Positions 1 through 6,352 of a stretch of 6,473 bases of DNA are shown piece after piece (the stretch's first letter is position 1; each line of letters begins with the position of its first letter). The notes under the pieces were generated by a model. It saw only the letters and a program-made list of their open reading frames with translations, searched no databases and was not told the DNA's origin. The position numbers and the translations under genes are program-made. The DNA lies in NCBI GenBank assembly GCA_900751685.1, contig CAADSR010000270.1, positions 1-6,473 on the forward strand, read 5' to 3'. Source of the DNA: Clostridia bacterium (GTDB taxonomy: Bacteria; Bacillota; Clostridia; UBA1381).

Positions 1-1
1 A

Positions 2-1027
2 CTGCCAGTATTGAACGAGGATTTTTCAAATGTCACCGACACCGCATGGGGCTTTCAAAATAATGCGGCCGCTTATTTTGAAGAAGCTGCTGTGAGGGAT
101 GGGGCCTTGGTCCTGACAAAAGAAAAAAGCCCTTCAAGGCGGAAGGATGCCAGAGGAATCTCACAGAAAAAAGAGTTTTGTGAAGAAATAAAAGGGACAA
201 AAAAGCTTCGTGTGTCTTTTAAATATAAAAGCCTTGTAACGGACCAGGAAAATAAAGGCTCCAGTGCGAATGGGGACAATTCGGGGATCATCTTTACAGA
301 CCGTAATGATAAGCTTGTGTTTGCCTTGAATGCGGGAACAAACAAGGATGCAAACCGGCGGATTTTGTATACCACGGCGAATAACGATGGTGTGACCAGT
401 GATGAGCTGCTCAATCAAAATCTAAGCGGCGGTTATCCGCGCTATATCCTGGCAGCCAATGAAGTGGATAAAAATAAAAACCAATGGTACACCATAGACC
501 TTGACATTAATTTTGAAAAGCGCATAATAGAAACAACGGTTACCCGTGAGGATGGCACTGTTTTGGTGGACGGCGCGTATGCGCAATGTGACGGCGGTGA
601 TCTGTCAAGCCTTTATGCGGCGAACTTTAATGATGGGGAGGGGACCCAGTGCATTGATGACGTTAAGATCATCAGCGCAGACACCGGCCTGGAAATCGTG
701 CAAAAAGAAGAAGTATCTGATGTGTGCGGCTATTATGCAGACGTTGATACCACTGCATTTGCTGGGAATACGGTGGCTGAGTGGACCATTACCAGCGGTA
801 CTGCAGAAAAGATTGTGTATAAAGCCCTGGATGGCTTGGGCAGTGGAACTGTAAGGATAGGGCTTGTTGTCAACGGGATAATGCCGGCTGATACAGAAGC
901 GGTGACCGTAAGGTTCGTATCAAGCTCTGCAGGAACGCAAAGCGGTCAAATAACAACGGCAAATGAAACCGCAGTTGCAGACGCGATCGGCGCAGACTAT
1001 CTTTGTGTGCTGGAAGCAGGCCAATAA
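2..1027 (+). CDS. C-terminal part of a beta-sandwich (concanavalin/laminin-G-like) protein, 5' end outside the window
   Basis: The reading frame is open from the first complete codon at position 2. The TTG at 11 has no room for a ribosome binding site, so this is the tail of a longer protein and not a gene starting here. Counting from the codon at 11, residues 1-225 look like a concanavalin/laminin-G-type jelly roll: an opening NEDFSN..WGF strand, alternating strands such as KLRVSFKYKSL and SGIIFTDRNDKLVFAL, and a closing CIDDVKIISAD strand typical of such domains in carbohydrate-active proteins. Residues 230-338 form a second Thr/Val/Ala-rich, probably beta-sandwich module that I do not recognise. 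There is no LPxTG motif, membrane anchor or dockerin at the C-terminus. It lies 37 nt upstream of the rhamnosidase on the same strand. The missing N-terminal part may carry a catalytic domain (for example a polysaccharide lyase or glycoside hydrolase), but nothing visible shows this. Confidence 0.7.
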   Translation: MPVLNEDFSNVTDTAWGFQNNAAAYFEEAAVRDGALVLTKEKSPSRRKDARGISQKKEFCEEIKGTKKLRVSFKYKSLVTDQENKGSSANGDNSGIIFTDRNDKLVFALNAGTNKDANRRILYTTANNDGVTSDELLNQNLSGGYPRYILAANEVDKNKNQWYTIDLDINFEKRIIETTVTREDGTVLVDGAYAQCDGGDLSSLYAANFNDGEGTQCIDDVKIISADTGLEIVQKEEVSDVCGYYADVDTTAFAGNTVAEWTITSGTAEKIVYKALDGLGSGTVRIGLVVNGIMPADTEAVTVRFVSSSAGTQSGQITTANETAVADAIGADYLCVLEAGQ

Positions 1028-1064
1028 TTCTTGGCTCATTATTATAGAATAAAGAGGTTAAAGT

Positions 1065-4000
1065 ATGAAAGTAAACTCAATGTCCACCCCTTTAGGGGTG
1101 GATAAAATATCCGCCTTTAGCTGGCGGATGGAATCAAAAGAAAAGGGAGCAAAGCAAACGGCTTATAGGATTCTTGTATCCAAAAAGGAAGACTTGTCCA
1201 ACCCGGTATGGGATACAGGTCAGGTCAAATCTGACCAGTCCGTCGGGATCGCATATAGGGGGGAGAATTTAGAGCCGGAAACGCGGTATTTTTGGCAGGT
1301 CGTCGTTTGGGACCAGGAAGGCCGGACGCATTCCAGTACATCATGGTTTGAGACCGGGCTGATGGGTACAGGCCCGGATGTTTGGGAAAATGCCCAGTGG
1401 ATCGGCAGTCCCTTAAAGGGCGTAAATACAGCCGTTTTGCACACCTATTGTGTAGCCGCAGACGTGACAATAGAGCCTGGAAATAAAGCTGGCTTCGTGA
1501 TCCAGGCAAGAAATAAAGACAATTATGTGCTGGTTGAATTTGATATGGACCAACGCAGCGTAAACGTTGTTGAATATAGTGATAATGCCTGGAACGGTGA
1601 TCCCCCATACCGCAAGCTTTTAAAAGCGGCACAGATCCCGGAACAGGCAGCGGGAAATACATTCCACGCGGAGATCCGGGGAGACAAGAACAGGAAGCTG
1701 TCAGTTTATATCGGCCATACCCCGGTCTTCAGCGAAGAGGGGATCTTGCCGGAGGACCCTGGGAACCAGCCCAGAAAATCCGGTTTGATGTCTATTGGGT
1801 TCAAGCAGGAGAACAGCAAGGCGGTCTACCGGAATTTAGTGGTGGAAAACACAGCAAACGGTGTAAAATACCAGCAGGAGGATTTTAAGACAGCCTATGG
1901 GGTACTGTCTGCTTTAGGGGAAGCTGGCAATGGGAAGCTCATGGTAAAGAACCGGTTTGAATTAGTTTGCCCCGTGCCTGCGGTGAATGTAAAGAAGGAG
2001 TTTAACGTAGAAAAAGCGGTAAAGTCCGCAAGGCTGTATGCCTGCGCGAGAGGTTTTTATAATGCTTATATCAACGGTGAAAAGATAGGGGCGGATTTTT
2101 ATAATCCCGGCTTTACGGATTACCGCCGCCGGATCCAGTACCAGGCCTATGACGTTACAGACGGGATAAGGCCTGGTACAAATGTGATTGGGGCAACCGT
2201 TGGAAAAGGCTATTATTCAGGATTTTGCGGGTATTCCGGCGCTCAAATATATGGCACAGAAAATTCATTTATCGGAAAGCTTGTAATTGCTTACACCGAC
2301 GGCACGGCGGAAACGGTCGTGACTGGCCCCTCCTGGAAGTTTACGGGGAAAGGCCCGGTACTGGACAGCGACTATCTGGATGGTGAAAGCTATGATGCGC
2401 GTTTGGAGCTGGATTGGTTTGCCCGGGAAGGATGGAGCCCCTGCGGCGTTAAAGCCTGGCCCTCCCCGCCAAAGCCTACCAACGGGTCGCTCAGCGGTGT
2501 GCCTTTTGAGCTTTCTGCCCAGGAAGGCCCGGGAGCAAAGGTGATGCAGGAGCTGGACGGCAGGAGCATTGGGGAACATCCGGCCGGGCATTTTGTATAT
2601 GACTTTGGCCAGAATATGGTTGGAAGCATCCGGCTTACCGTAAAGGGGAAAGCGGGGATGTCGGTCAAGATCCGTTATGGGGAAATGGTCAATAAAAATA
2701 ATGAGGTCTATATCAAAAATCTGCGCACCGCGGCAAATACGGACACGTATACATTAAAGGGTGCGGCGGAGGGTGAAACATTTGTGCCGTCTTTTACTTC
2801 CCACGGGTTCCGCTATGCAGAAATCACCGGCAATGGCTTTGAATTAAAAAAAGAGGATCTTGAGATTGTTGCGCTCAAAGGCCTTGTGATCCATCATCTG
2901 GAACAGGTCACCGGCAGCTTTGAATGTTCCAATCAAAATATCAACCGGCTGCAGCAAAACATTCAATGGGGACAAAGGGGGAATTACCTGCTTGTCCTCA
3001 CGGACTGCCCCCAGCGGAACGAACGTATGGGCTGGACCGGAGATGCGCAGGTATTCGCCAAAACAAGTGCTTATAATATGGATGTGGCGGCATTTACAAA
3101 AAAATGGCTGCAAGACGTTATAGATGGACAGCTGATGTATCACAAAAACGGCGCTGTGCCAGACACCGCCCCTCTTGGCGGGGATAACCGCCCCGACGGC
3201 TGCGCGGGCTGGGGTGATGCGGCAGTGATCGTTCCTTGGGAAATGTACCGGGCTTACGGCGATCCCAGCATTTTAGAAGAATGCTATGAAATGATGGCAG
3301 GCTGGATAGACTACCAGAGCAGGGAGGACCGGCAAAATTATGGCGTCAGGACAGTGGATGGCAAGCAGGTTCCAGACCAGTCGGACCTTGCTGCGGCCCC
3401 TTTTCTTCAAACGCAGCAGCGGCGCGGCGACCACCTGGCCTTTGACTGCTCGACTCCTTATATTTTATCCGCCACAGCTTATGCTGCCCATGTGGCAGAC
3501 CTGATGGCACAAATAGCGCAGATCCTGGGAAAAGAGAAGGACGCTCAAAAGTACCAGAAACGGTTTGAGGATATTAAGAAGGCGTTTAATGAAGCCTGGG
3601 TGCAGGAGGATGGGACGCTTGCATATTGGGGGGAAATGAGTGAAAGGACTCCGCAAGGGGAGCTATGTAGATCCATAGACGGCAGTATAACCAGGACGGC
3701 TTATTATTCTGACGCCGGCGGCTCGCTTCATCACCCAAGCCAGACCGCCTATGCCCTTGCGGTTGATTTTGGGCTGATCCCGCCGGAGAAAATGGCGGGT
3801 GCTGCAAAAGGATTTCAAAAGAGTGTGGACAGACAGGGAGGACATCTGACCGTCGGGTTTTTAGGCATTTCCCATCTGGCGCCGGCTCTTACAAAGGCCG
3901 GCCTTTCCGAGACTGTTTTCAAGCTTTTAGAGCAGCAGGGAAACCCGGGCTGGCTGTATAGCGTTATCAACGGCGCCACCACCATCTGGGAACGATGGGA

Positions 4001-4424
4001 CTCTTATATTACGGAAAGCGATACGTTTGGGGACGTGTCAATGAACTCGTTTAACCATTATGCCTATGGAGCTGTGGGGGAATGGATGTTTGATACTATT
4101 TTAGGGATCCGGCCGGAGACGGCAGGATATAAGACCTTTATCCTTGCCCCTACCTTGGGAGGGGAGCTAACCTATGCAAGGGGCTACCACGATTCGCCCT
4201 ACGGAAGGATCTGGTCGGAATGGAGGCTTGATGGGGGGGATTTGCTCTATCAATGTACGGTTCCGGCAAACACAATGGCTACCCTGTATCTTCCAACAAC
4301 AGAAAAAGCGCAGGAGACAGGCTTTATAGGCATACAAAATGGAAGGTCCGTATATCATTTGGAAAGCGGGACGTATCAATTCAAAGTCAAGGCCGGAGCC
4401 GGTATAAACAATAATAAAGAATAA
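1065..4424 (+). CDS. GH78 alpha-L-rhamnosidase, cytoplasmic, with an extra inserted beta-sandwich domain
   Basis: This enzyme hydrolyses terminal alpha-L-rhamnose by an inverting mechanism. Visible domains in order: N-terminal fibronectin-III-like domain (residues 1-98, with TPLGVD..AFSWRM and ETRYFWQVVVWD); an inserted concanavalin-like domain (about 115-265); the Bac_rhamnosid_N sandwich (about 305-475, SARLYACARGFYNAYINGEKIG); a second sandwich (about 480-605, VYDFGQNMVGSIRL); the (alpha/alpha)6 catalytic barrel (about 610-1000); and a C-terminal beta domain (about 1000-1100, NHYAYGAVGEWM). The signature DCPQRNERMGWTGDAQ gives D647, E653 (proposed general acid) and D660. E976 in TTIWERWDS matches the proposed general base. 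The family's usual GDWLAP motif reads GDHLAF. Length (1119 aa) exceeds common 850-950 aa forms because of the insert. The ATG at 1065 has AAAGAGG 7 nt upstream. No signal peptide is present, so the substrate is probably imported. The esterase gene follows after 19 nt. Confidence 0.95.
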   Translation: MKVNSMSTPLGVDKISAFSWRMESKEKGAKQTAYRILVSKKEDLSNPVWDTGQVKSDQSVGIAYRGENLEPETRYFWQVVVWDQEGRTHSSTSWFETGLMGTGPDVWENAQWIGSPLKGVNTAVLHTYCVAADVTIEPGNKAGFVIQARNKDNYVLVEFDMDQRSVNVVEYSDNAWNGDPPYRKLLKAAQIPEQAAGNTFHAEIRGDKNRKLSVYIGHTPVFSEEGILPEDPGNQPRKSGLMSIGFKQENSKAVYRNLVVENTANGVKYQQEDFKTAYGVLSALGEAGNGKLMVKNRFELVCPVPAVNVKKEFNVEKAVKSARLYACARGFYNAYINGEKIGADFYNPGFTDYRRRIQYQAYDVTDGIRPGTNVIGATVGKGYYSGFCGYSGAQIYGTENSFIGKLVIAYTDGTAETVVTGPSWKFTGKGPVLDSDYLDGESYDARLELDWFAREGWSPCGVKAWPSPPKPTNGSLSGVPFELSAQEGPGAKVMQELDGRSIGEHPAGHFVYDFGQNMVGSIRLTVKGKAGMSVKIRYGEMVNKNNEVYIKNLRTAANTDTYTLKGAAEGETFVPSFTSHGFRYAEITGNGFELKKEDLEIVALKGLVIHHLEQVTGSFECSNQNINRLQQNIQWGQRGNYLLVLTDCPQRNERMGWTGDAQVFAKTSAYNMDVAAFTKKWLQDVIDGQLMYHKNGAVPDTAPLGGDNRPDGCAGWGDAAVIVPWEMYRAYGDPSILEECYEMMAGWIDYQSREDRQNYGVRTVDGKQVPDQSDLAAAPFLQTQQRRGDHLAFDCSTPYILSATAYAAHVADLMAQIAQILGKEKDAQKYQKRFEDIKKAFNEAWVQEDGTLAYWGEMSERTPQGELCRSIDGSITRTAYYSDAGGSLHHPSQTAYALAVDFGLIPPEKMAGAAKGFQKSVDRQGGHLTVGFLGISHLAPALTKAGLSETVFKLLEQQGNPGWLYSVINGATTIWERWDSYITESDTFGDVSMNSFNHYAYGAVGEWMFDTILGIRPETAGYKTFILAPTLGGELTYARGYHDSPYGRIWSEWRLDGGDLLYQCTVPANTMATLYLPTTEKAQETGFIGIQNGRSVYHLESGTYQFKVKAGAGINNNKE

Positions 4425-4443
4425 TAATGAAGGGGAGTTTAGA

Positions 4444-5214
4444 ATGGAGATCAGTATTAAACGGGATGGGCTTACATTAAGGGGAGACTTACTCCGCCCG
4501 GAGCGGGAGAAATGCCCCGTTGTTATTTTATTTCATGGCTTTATGTCCAGCAGGGGATCTACCGATAGCCATATGTTTTGCAAGTTGGCCAAGTCCCTTG
4601 TGGAAGCAGGTCTTGGTGTTGTAAAGTTTGATTTTAACGGGCATGGGGAAAGTGACGGGGAATTTTCGGATATGAATATCTATAGTGAAATTTTAGATGC
4701 GTCTAAAATTATTGACTATGTGCGTTCATTGCCCTTTGTAACGGAAATTTATATTGCAGGCCACTCCCAGGGTGCGCTTGTGGGCGGAATGGCCGCTGGA
4801 TTTTACCGTGAAGTGGTCAAAAAGCTTGTGATGCTTTCCCCTGCCGCCACCATTAAAGAGGATGCGCTTGCGGGCTCCTGCTTTGGGACTCCTTATGATA
4901 AAGAGAGGGTGCCGGACTATTTCCCGGTAGTCAATGAGGAACAGAAGCACTTTAATGTAGGCGGCCTGTATTTTAGGATCGCCAGGACGATCCCGGTTTA
5001 TGAAACGACTTCTATGTTTGAAGGGAAAACCTTGATTATCCACGGAACAGCGGATGATGTGGTCGGTGTTTGGGGCGCTGAAAAATATACGGAGTATATG
5101 CCGAATGCAGAGCTCGTACTTGTGGAAGGGGAAAACCACGGCTTATGTGCTTTTGCCCAGGATCAGATCATACACAGGGTCACTGCATTCCTAAGCAAAG
5201 AGGATGCGGGATGA
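4444..5214 (+). CDS. Alpha/beta hydrolase, cinnamoyl/feruloyl esterase type
   Basis: This is a serine esterase of the alpha/beta hydrolase fold, 256 aa, the usual size for the small Est1E/LJ0536-type cinnamoyl esterases that release ferulic, caffeic or p-coumaric acid from sugar esters. The oxyanion-hole region is LFHGFMSS (29-36). The nucleophile elbow GHSQG gives S108, and HGTADDVV gives D204 as the triad acid by alignment with HGDQD of Est1E. ENHG gives H232. FDFNGHGESDG (62-72) and LSPAATI (131-137) also match that group. No signal peptide is visible, so it probably acts in the cytoplasm. The ATG at 4444 has AGGGGAG 6 nt upstream and follows the rhamnosidase stop by 19 nt, so the two are very likely co-transcribed. 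The exact acyl substrate cannot be read from sequence; acetyl or other short-chain ester cleavage remains possible. Confidence 0.85.
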   Translation: MEISIKRDGLTLRGDLLRPEREKCPVVILFHGFMSSRGSTDSHMFCKLAKSLVEAGLGVVKFDFNGHGESDGEFSDMNIYSEILDASKIIDYVRSLPFVTEIYIAGHSQGALVGGMAAGFYREVVKKLVMLSPAATIKEDALAGSCFGTPYDKERVPDYFPVVNEEQKHFNVGGLYFRIARTIPVYETTSMFEGKTLIIHGTADDVVGVWGAEKYTEYMPNAELVLVEGENHGLCAFAQDQIIHRVTAFLSKEDAG

Positions 5215-5264
5215 AGGTGAATAAAAAATGGCAGGGGAGATATATTTTCTGCCATGCAGGCTAG
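5211..5264 (+). CDS. Possible 17-codon mini-ORF overlapping the esterase stop (doubtful)
   Basis: ATG at 5211 overlaps the esterase stop (ATGA) and is preceded by AAAGAGG (5197-5203) at 7-nt spacing. The frame encodes MKVNKKWQGRYIFCHAG and stops at TAG 5262-5264, just before the terminator hairpin. Its initiation region copies that of the rhamnosidase gene: same AAAGAGG, same 7-nt spacing and the same first four residues MKVN. It may be a translated leaderless peptide, the stub of a deleted downstream gene, or chance. It matches no family that I know. Confidence 0.2.
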   Translation: MKVNKKWQGRYIFCHAG

Positions 5265-5268
5265 AAAC

Positions 5269-5313
5269 AAAGGCCCATTGGAGATGCTCTACTCCAATGG
5301 GTCTTTTTTGTTT
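5269..5313 (+). terminator. Rho-independent terminator of the glycoside operon, possibly bidirectional
   Basis: A perfect 10-bp stem pairs CCCATTGGAG (5274-5283) with CTCCAATGGG (5292-5301) around an 8-nt loop. It is extended by G-T and G-C pairs and by AAA (5269-5271) against T residues of the tract TTTTTT (5304-5309), followed by G and TTT. On the - strand the same stem is followed by the poorer run CCTTTGTTT, so it could also stop the converging regulator transcript less efficiently. The right arm and part of the loop encode the last residues and stop codon of that regulator. Confidence 0.9.
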
Positions 5314-5675
5314 GTATGGCTCACATGGGCTTTGATCTTTTCAAAGCTTTCTGCACTGATGACATGCTCCATTTTACAGGCGTCTTGTAGTGCCGTTTCT
5401 TTGCTGACGCCCAGGCGCATCAGCCACTGGGAAAGAAGCTCATGGCGCTCGTAGATCTGCTTTGCCACCTCTTCACCGGCGGGAGTCAGCGAAATAAAGT
5501 TGTCCTCATCCATCGTAATATAGCCGTTTTCCTTTAAAAGGCTCATGGCCCTTGAAATACTTGGCTTAGAAAACCCCAGCTCCTTTGCAATATCCACCGA
5601 GCGGACAAAACCCCGCTTCTCTTTGAGCATTAAAATGGTTTCCAGATAATTTTCTCCGGATTCTTGTAATTTCAT
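5289..5675 (-). CDS. DtxR/MntR-family metal-dependent transcriptional regulator
   Basis: This is a 128-aa repressor with an N-terminal winged helix (about 6-65; recognition region DIAKELGFSKPSISRAMSLLKENGYI) and a metal-binding dimerisation domain (about 66-118). It has no C-terminal SH3-like domain, so it has the short MntR-like architecture. Candidate metal ligands are H78 (RHELL), C100, E103 and H104 (ACKMEH). The ACxxEH arrangement matches DtxR (Cys102, Glu105, His106), whereas Bacillus MntR has Glu at the Cys position. The place of MntR Asp8 / DtxR Met10 is N9; E12 matches MntR Glu11. The ATG at 5675 has AAGAGG 8 nt upstream. It is divergent from feoA-feoA-feoB, and palindromes in both promoters and before feoB suggest that it represses itself and iron uptake when Fe(II) is ample. 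Iron rather than manganese is inferred from the Cys ligand and the feo neighbours. Confidence 0.93.
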   Translation of the reverse strand: MKLQESGENYLETILMLKEKRGFVRSVDIAKELGFSKPSISRAMSLLKENGYITMDEDNFISLTPAGEEVAKQIYERHELLSQWLMRLGVSKETALQDACKMEHVISAESFEKIKAHVSHTNKKDPLE

Positions 5676-5725
5676 AATTTGTACCTCTTATGTAAAAATA
5701 TCCATAACTGCGTTTATTTCTTCCT

Positions 5726-5757
5726 ATTATATTAGCACAAACTAACCAAAAAGGCAA
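5726..5757 (-). promoter_or_regulatory. Likely promoter of the DtxR-family regulator
   Basis: On the - strand a perfect -10 box TATAAT lies at 5731-5726. No strong -35 is seen at ideal distance: TTGCCT (5757-5752) is 20 nt from TATAAT, but exactly 17 nt from the overlapping alternative -10 TAATAT (5734-5729). The start of transcription would fall about 45 nt before the ATG at 5675. The palindrome at 5731-5746 sits between the two boxes. Confidence 0.6.
5731..5746. promoter_or_regulatory. Candidate DtxR-type operator 1, in the regulator's own promoter
   Basis: The + strand reads ATTAGC-ACAA-ACTAAC, an inverted repeat TTAG(C)/(A)CTAA with one imperfect pair. It abuts or overlaps the -10 box of the - strand promoter, so binding there would block RNA polymerase; this suggests autoregulation. 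The TTAG/CTAA arms are the outer parts of the half-sites in the classical DtxR/IdeR box. Confidence 0.6.
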
Positions 5758-5785
5758 GGGAAAATAAATTTTTCCAAATATCCTA

Positions 5786-5814
5786 TTGACAATGGAAGAA
5801 CCAAATGGTAAACT
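5786..5814 (+). promoter_or_regulatory. Likely promoter of feoA-feoA-feoB
   Basis: A perfect -35 TTGACA (5786-5791) is followed after 17 nt by TAAACT (5809-5814, 4 of 6 consensus bases). Transcription would start near 5821, leaving a leader of about 88 nt before the ATG at 5909 and placing operator 2 just downstream of the start. A second candidate, TTGATT (5824-5829) with TATAAA (5849-5854) at a long 19-nt spacing, would contain operator 2 in its -35/spacer. Confidence 0.65.
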
Positions 5815-5826
5815 AAGGGTGAATTG

Positions 5827-5842
5827 ATTAGCTAATGCTAAT
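5827..5842. promoter_or_regulatory. Candidate DtxR-type operator 2, at the feoA promoter
   Basis: ATTAGC-TAAT-GCTAAT is a perfect 6-bp inverted repeat around a 4-nt centre. It lies at about +7 to +22 of the TTGACA promoter, or inside the alternative promoter, fitting repression of the feo operon by the divergent regulator. Confidence 0.7.
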
Positions 5843-5894
5843 TAGAGTTATAAATAGACAACGAGAGTTTCCCTGGGCTGATACAGGGGGTGAA

Positions 5895-5900
5895 AGGGGG
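5895..5900 (+). promoter_or_regulatory. Ribosome binding site that decides the start of the first feoA
   Basis: AGGGGG lies only 2 nt from the ATG at 5903 but 8 nt from the in-frame ATG at 5909. The downstream start is therefore preferred. A second identical AGGGGG at 5885-5890 is 12 nt from 5903, too far to be ideal. Confidence 0.6.
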
Positions 5901-5908
5901 AAATGTGT

Positions 5909-6118
5909 ATGCCGTTAACCTTTGCGTCTGTGGGTGAAGCCGCACAAATCAAGAAAATCAGCGGCAAGGATGACACCCGCCGGTTTTTAGAAAATCTGGG
6001 CTTTGTGGTAGGCGGCCAGGTCACTGTTGTTTCTAAAAACAGTGGAAATTTGATCGTCCATGTGAAAGAGAGCAGGATAGCGATCAGTCAAAGCATGGCA
6101 AATAGGATTATGGTCTGA
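5909..6118 (+). CDS. feoA: FeoA-family ferrous iron transport protein (first copy)
   Basis: A small SH3-like cytoplasmic protein of the FeoA family, 69 aa from the preferred ATG (71 aa if the ATG at 5903 is used). FeoA proteins are thought to help the FeoB permease at its cytoplasmic side. The fold signature is visible: MPLTFASVGE opening strand, RRFLENLGFVVGGQVTVVSK (about 24-43, the helix plus strand with the conserved LGF..G..V pattern), then GNLIVHVKESRIAISQSMANRIMV. The start 5909 is chosen for its Shine-Dalgarno spacing and because many clostridial relatives begin MPLTFA. It differs strongly from the second FeoA 12 nt downstream and carries the N-type motif LGFVVGG instead of the classic MGLTRGT. 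It is first in the operon, behind the leader with operator 2. Confidence 0.9.
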   Translation: MPLTFASVGEAAQIKKISGKDDTRRFLENLGFVVGGQVTVVSKNSGNLIVHVKESRIAISQSMANRIMV

Positions 6119-6130
6119 GGAGGAAAAAGG

Positions 6131-6352
6131 ATGAATTTGAAGGAAGCAAAAATCGGGACACAAGTCCGTGTAAAGCGGTTATTAGGAGAAGGCGCTGTCC
6201 GCCGGAGGATCATGGATATGGGGCTGACCCGTGGGACACAGGTCTATATCCGCAAAGTAGCGCCATTGGGGGACCCGATCGAATTGACAGTGCGCGGCTA
6301 TGAATTGTCGATCCGCAAAGCGGATGCAGAGCGGATCGAAGTGGAAGAATAA
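6131..6352 (+). CDS. feoA: FeoA-family ferrous iron transport protein (second copy)
   Basis: A classic 73-aa FeoA with an SH3-like fold: MNLKEAKIGTQVRVKRLLGEG, the hallmark RRRIMDMGLTRGTQVYIRKVAPLGDPIELTVRGYELSIRKADAERI, closely matching the R..LmdmG...G..v.v...aPlGDP.e....g..l.lR..ea consensus. It is expected in the cytoplasm as partner of FeoB in Fe(II) import. AGGAGG (6118-6123) lies 7 nt before the ATG and overlaps the last base of the first feoA's stop; the intergenic gap is 12 nt, so the two are translated from one message. The 3' end contains two mutually exclusive hairpins and is followed at once by a run of nine T residues, before feoB. Confidence 0.95.
   Translation: MNLKEAKIGTQVRVKRLLGEGAVRRRIMDMGLTRGTQVYIRKVAPLGDPIELTVRGYELSIRKADAERIEVEE

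Noticed and set aside
11..13. TTG as the true start of the first gene
   Set aside because: The frame is open upstream to the window edge, no ribosome binding site is visible, and the protein begins inside a domain strand.
1027..1064. Terminator or promoter between the first gene and the rhamnosidase
   Set aside because: Only 37 nt with no convincing stem, T tract or promoter boxes; co-transcription is simpler.
1225..2668. Long antisense open frames inside the rhamnosidase gene
   Set aside because: They give Pro/Arg/His/Ser-rich translations without domain character and are explained by codon bias of the GH78 gene on the other strand.
5228..5255. Hairpin ATGGCAG/CTGCCAT after the esterase gene
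   Set aside because: The 7-bp stem has a 14-nt loop and no following T run; the real terminator lies just downstream.
5254..5454. 66-codon + strand frame opposite the regulator
   Set aside because: It lies on the antisense strand of a well-supported DtxR-family gene, has the terminator within its first codons and no family resemblance.
5566..5757. 63-codon - strand frame overlapping the regulator's 5' end
   Set aside because: It starts upstream of the regulator in another frame, runs through the promoter region and has no domain features.
5856..5905. Resemblance of the feoA leader (GAGAG, GGTGAAAG) to the start of a T-box riboswitch
   Set aside because: Only about 40 nt are present, with no specifier loop, antiterminator or TGGNACCGCG-type sequence; feo genes are not known T-box targets.
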